Shown: in pieces, positions 4,539 to 6,335 of the stretch
How positions within the stretch are numbered: the first letter of the stretch is position 1
Layout: each line of letters begins with the position of its first letter
Assembly: GCA_024695225.1 (NCBI GenBank)
Contig: JAILIO010000185.1
Location: forward strand, 1 to 6,335
Direction: 5' to 3'
DNA: 6,335 nt
Source of the DNA: Lachnospiraceae bacterium
GTDB lineage: Bacteria > Bacillota > Clostridia > Lachnospirales > Lachnospiraceae
The notes under the pieces: generated by a model
What the model was told of the DNA's origin: nothing
What the model saw: only the letters and a program-made list of their open reading frames with translations
Databases searched by the model: none
Made by a program: the position numbers and the translations under genes

Positions 4539-6335
4539 TCAATCAAACAACCCCGTAAGCTTTATCAGATCCCTTGCAGCTTCCCTCACTTCATCCTGCT
4601 GCACGGAAGAATCATCTTCCCCTGTGGGAGGGACATCGTCCTTCACGGCTTCCCCTGTAGCCTTGGTCTTGGTGGTGGATTTCTTGGCCACAACCGTTGC
4701 ATTGCCGTCTGCAACGGCCGGAGTCGCCTGAGCAGTGCTCCGGGAGGCGTTGGATGTCGTGGCGACCCTGGAGGTTGAACTGGATGCGTATCTGTTGGAT
4801 GTGGAGGTTGAACTGCTGGAGCTGCTGCTGGATTTGCTCCACACCCCGTAAAGCACATCATCCTCACTTGAGATCGTGTACTCTTCGCCCTTTGAATAAT
4901 CAGCGCTTGAATCCGAGGAAGACTCTGACCACCCCACAAAATCATACCCGTTCCTGGTGGCACCGGGAAGAGTGTATTCACCGTCCTCAGGACTCTCTGT
5001 CACATCTGTTGTAAACGACGGCACAAGAGTGGTATTGCCCTTGCACACAAGGGTTCCCCCGTTTGCCACACTGTCACCCACCTCTTCCAGTTCAGTCATC
5101 CCAAGTAGTCTCACCAGGGAACTCTGTATCGCAGCTGTTGTGGCAGAGGTTGTGGTTGAGGCTGTGGTGACCGGGCTGACCCATCCGTAGGCTGTGTATA
5201 CCGTGGTCCCTTTCACCTTAACAGTATAGGTGGACACTCCGTTCACATAGGCGGGATATGAAGTGCTCCCGTTTGCCTTGAGCACCAGTTTATTGGTATA
5301 TTCAGTGTCCTTGTCCTTCTTAAACGTATGCACATCCAGAGTCACACTCTGACCGTACAGCACTCCTGTGATAGCCGTATGATTGGAAACACTGTCCCCG
5401 GAAAGGCCCTCCGGGTTGGTATAGGTAATGGTATAAGAGTTCCTGGTGTAATAATAGTCCACTACATTGGCAGATGTATCCGCAGTCAGTGTTATGGTCT
5501 GGGTGGACGGCGCAGTGAACCCTTCGTAGGTCTTGACGGCAGGAGTTACAGAATTGTCGTATTTATCCGTCAATGTCTCGGTTTCCGCACAGGTATAATT
5601 GGTGGAATCATGGGTTCCTGCATTCCCTGTAAGATTCTGCTGCCAGTGCCTGACAGTGTAGGATACAGTGTCACTCCACTGGGCGTAAAGCGTCACACCG
5701 TCCCCTGTGCTGGAGATCGTAGTGGTCGCATTGTCTGCATAGGAGGTCCCGGTACCGTCAGCCTTTGTATTCCATGAGAGGAAGGTGCGGCCGGTGTATT
5801 TAAACTGGTTTGAACTTAGAGTCCCCGCGACCCCGTATTTAAATGTCTGATCCAGCATGGTCCCGGTCCCGCCGTTTGCGCTGAAAGAAACGGTAAATTC
5901 CACAGGAGACCAGACAGCGTAGAGATTTATGTAATTAACGCTTAGGCTGGTGCTTTTTACACTCTGCTGGTCGTAATAAAGCATACCGGAGCCGTCGCTC
6001 ATATCATTCCATCCGGTAAAGATATAGCCTTCACGGCTGTAAGTGCTGGGATAAAGAGTTACAGTCTCACCGTAATCGAAGGGCTGCTGCGCCATCTGAT
6101 CACCGGTGCCGCCGTTCTTTAAGAACCTGACGGCTTTTGCTGCGATCTCCTGAGTGTCGCCCGGCCCGTACCCCACTTCCTCCAGCTCATCGGAAGCTGC
6201 AGCGGTTGTTTTCTTTGACTTTGTGGAGGATCTGACCGCTACTGTCCCCGAACTGCTCCCGGCAGAAGACAGAGAGTCCTCTGCAGACTTAGATTTTGTG
6301 CCGGACTTTACAGCGGTGACATTGCTGTTTGTCTC
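4539..6335 (-). CDS. Large cell-surface protein with InlB-type repeats and a sorting-like VPPTG motif; N-terminus outside window
   Basis: The frame is open from the right edge to a TGA at 4539, giving the last 598 residues; the true start and any signal peptide lie outside. The GTG at 6176 is an internal valine, not the start. In order: a Ser/Thr/Lys-rich linker (1-48), two InlB B-type (Listeria-Bacteroides) repeats (68-142 and 145-220), a MucBP-like module (224-297), an unassigned beta-rich stretch (about 298-395), a degenerate third InlB-type repeat (423-499), a Ser/Thr-rich linker (500-560), the VPPTG motif (568-572), and a polar C-terminal tail ending in LIKLTGLFD. Such proteins are secreted adhesin-like or matrix proteins of gut Bacillota. 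The tail is odd: no hydrophobic anchor or basic end follows VPPTG. The class B sortase begins 6 bases later. Adhesion is inferred from domain type only; no ligand can be named. Confidence 0.85.
   Translation of the reverse strand, partial: ETNSNVTAVKSGTKSKSAEDSLSSAGSSSGTVAVRSSTKSKKTTAAASDELEEVGYGPGDTQEIAAKAVRFLKNGGTGDQMAQQPFDYGETVTLYPSTYSREGYIFTGWNDMSDGSGMLYYDQQSVKSTSLSVNYINLYAVWSPVEFTVSFSANGGTGTMLDQTFKYGVAGTLSSNQFKYTGRTFLSWNTKADGTGTSYADNATTTISSTGDGVTLYAQWSDTVSYTVRHWQQNLTGNAGTHDSTNYTCAETETLTDKYDNSVTPAVKTYEGFTAPSTQTITLTADTSANVVDYYYTRNSYTITYTNPEGLSGDSVSNHTAITGVLYGQSVTLDVHTFKKDKDTEYTNKLVLKANGSTSYPAYVNGVSTYTVKVKGTTVYTAYGWVSPVTTASTTTSATTAAIQSSLVRLLGMTELEEVGDSVANGGTLVCKGNTTLVPSFTTDVTESPEDGEYTLPGATRNGYDFVGWSESSSDSSADYSKGEEYTISSEDDVLYGVWSKSSSSSSSSTSTSNRYASSSTSRVATTSNASRSTAQATPAVADGNATVVAKKSTTKTKATGEAVKDDVPPTGEDDSSVQQDEVREAARDLIKLTGLFD
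4620..4634 (-). other. VPPTG sorting-like motif in the surface protein
   Basis: The codons read V-P-P-T-G followed by E, close to LPXTG and to the (S/P)PXTG motif reported for Clostridioides difficile sortase B. Only 26 residues follow. They are mainly acidic and polar, with a short amphipathic stretch (EVREAARDLIKLTGLF), so the usual membrane-spanning segment is absent. Confidence 0.55.
4839..5069 (-). repeat. Third, degenerate InlB-type repeat unit
   Basis: It contains the family landmarks NGGTL, TLPGATRNGYDFVGWSE and DDVLYGVW. The middle is replaced by an acidic Ser/Asp-rich stretch, so it is a diverged copy of the units at 5676-6134. Confidence 0.6.
5445..5666 (-). repeat. MucBP-like beta module
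   Basis: It begins YTVRHWQQNL and contains AETETLTDKY, TPAVKTYEGF and ANVVDYYYTRN. This is the pattern of MucBP-like modules that often follow InlB repeats in secreted Bacillota proteins. The assignment is by pattern recognition only. Confidence 0.5.
5676..5903 (-). repeat. Second InlB B-type (Listeria-Bacteroides) repeat unit
   Basis: This is a near-canonical unit: TVSFSANGGTGTMLDQTFKYG, then FLSWNTKADGTGTSYAD, ending VTLYAQW. It is the best match to the family in this protein. Confidence 0.8.
5910..6134 (-). repeat. First InlB B-type repeat unit in the window
   Basis: It contains VRFLKNGGTGDQMAQQPFDYG, then REGYIFTGWNDMSDGSG and INLYAVW. The order and spacing match the second unit, to which it is directly joined. 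Confidence 0.75.

Noticed and set aside
4542..4634. Frameshift explaining the missing membrane anchor after VPPTG
   Set aside because: The two alternative frames after the motif close soon and do not encode a hydrophobic helix followed by basic residues.
4697..5014. Plus-strand and alternative minus-strand frames inside the surface protein gene
   Set aside because: They are Cys/Trp/Arg- or Pro/His-rich translations of Ser/Thr-rich coding DNA and lack start signals and recognisable domains.
6174..6176. GTG at 6176 as the start of the surface protein
   Set aside because: The frame is open for 53 more codons to the window edge with similar linker composition. There is no ribosome binding site, and no signal peptide follows the GTG.

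Overview
The window looks like a chromosomal segment of a low-to-moderate GC Bacillota, most likely a Lachnospiraceae or related gut/rumen clostridium. This is inferred from the mix of genes: a DUF6465-type protein with a histone-like Lys/Ala tail, a class B sortase beside an InlB-repeat/MucBP-like surface protein, a Cache-type chemoreceptor, and Bacillota-style Shine-Dalgarno sites. I see no mobile element, CRISPR array, rRNA or tRNA.

Layout. (1) Positions 1-1003, plus strand: the last 40 codons of a membrane protein (perhaps a chromate transporter) end at 124. A complete NagD-like HAD phosphatase (155-1003) follows 30 bases later, so the two probably form one operon. (2) Positions 1004-1212: a non-coding stretch ending in a strong bidirectional terminator (1125-1164) that separates two converging transcription units. 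(3) Everything from 1213 to the right edge is on the minus strand. Read in transcription order it is: a large cell-surface protein whose N-terminus lies outside the window (4539 to beyond 6335); a class B sortase starting 6 bases after it (3666-4532); an AT-rich spacer with a near-consensus sigma-A promoter (3546-3574); the DUF6465 gene (3039-3479); a terminator-like hairpin (2999-3026); and a methyl-accepting chemotaxis protein (1213-2949).

How the parts fit. The surface protein and sortase B form a tight, probably translationally coupled pair, and the sortase is presumably dedicated to that protein. The surface protein has a VPPTG sorting-like motif near its C-terminus. However, the hydrophobic stretch and basic tail of a normal sorting signal are missing, and no alternative frame supplies them. 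The sortase has a TLSCC active-site motif with two adjacent cysteines instead of the usual TLSTC, and carries a small insertion before the catalytic His. This pair is the most unusual part of the window. The chemoreceptor has no recognisable promoter of its own and may depend on read-through past the hairpin from the DUF6465 promoter.
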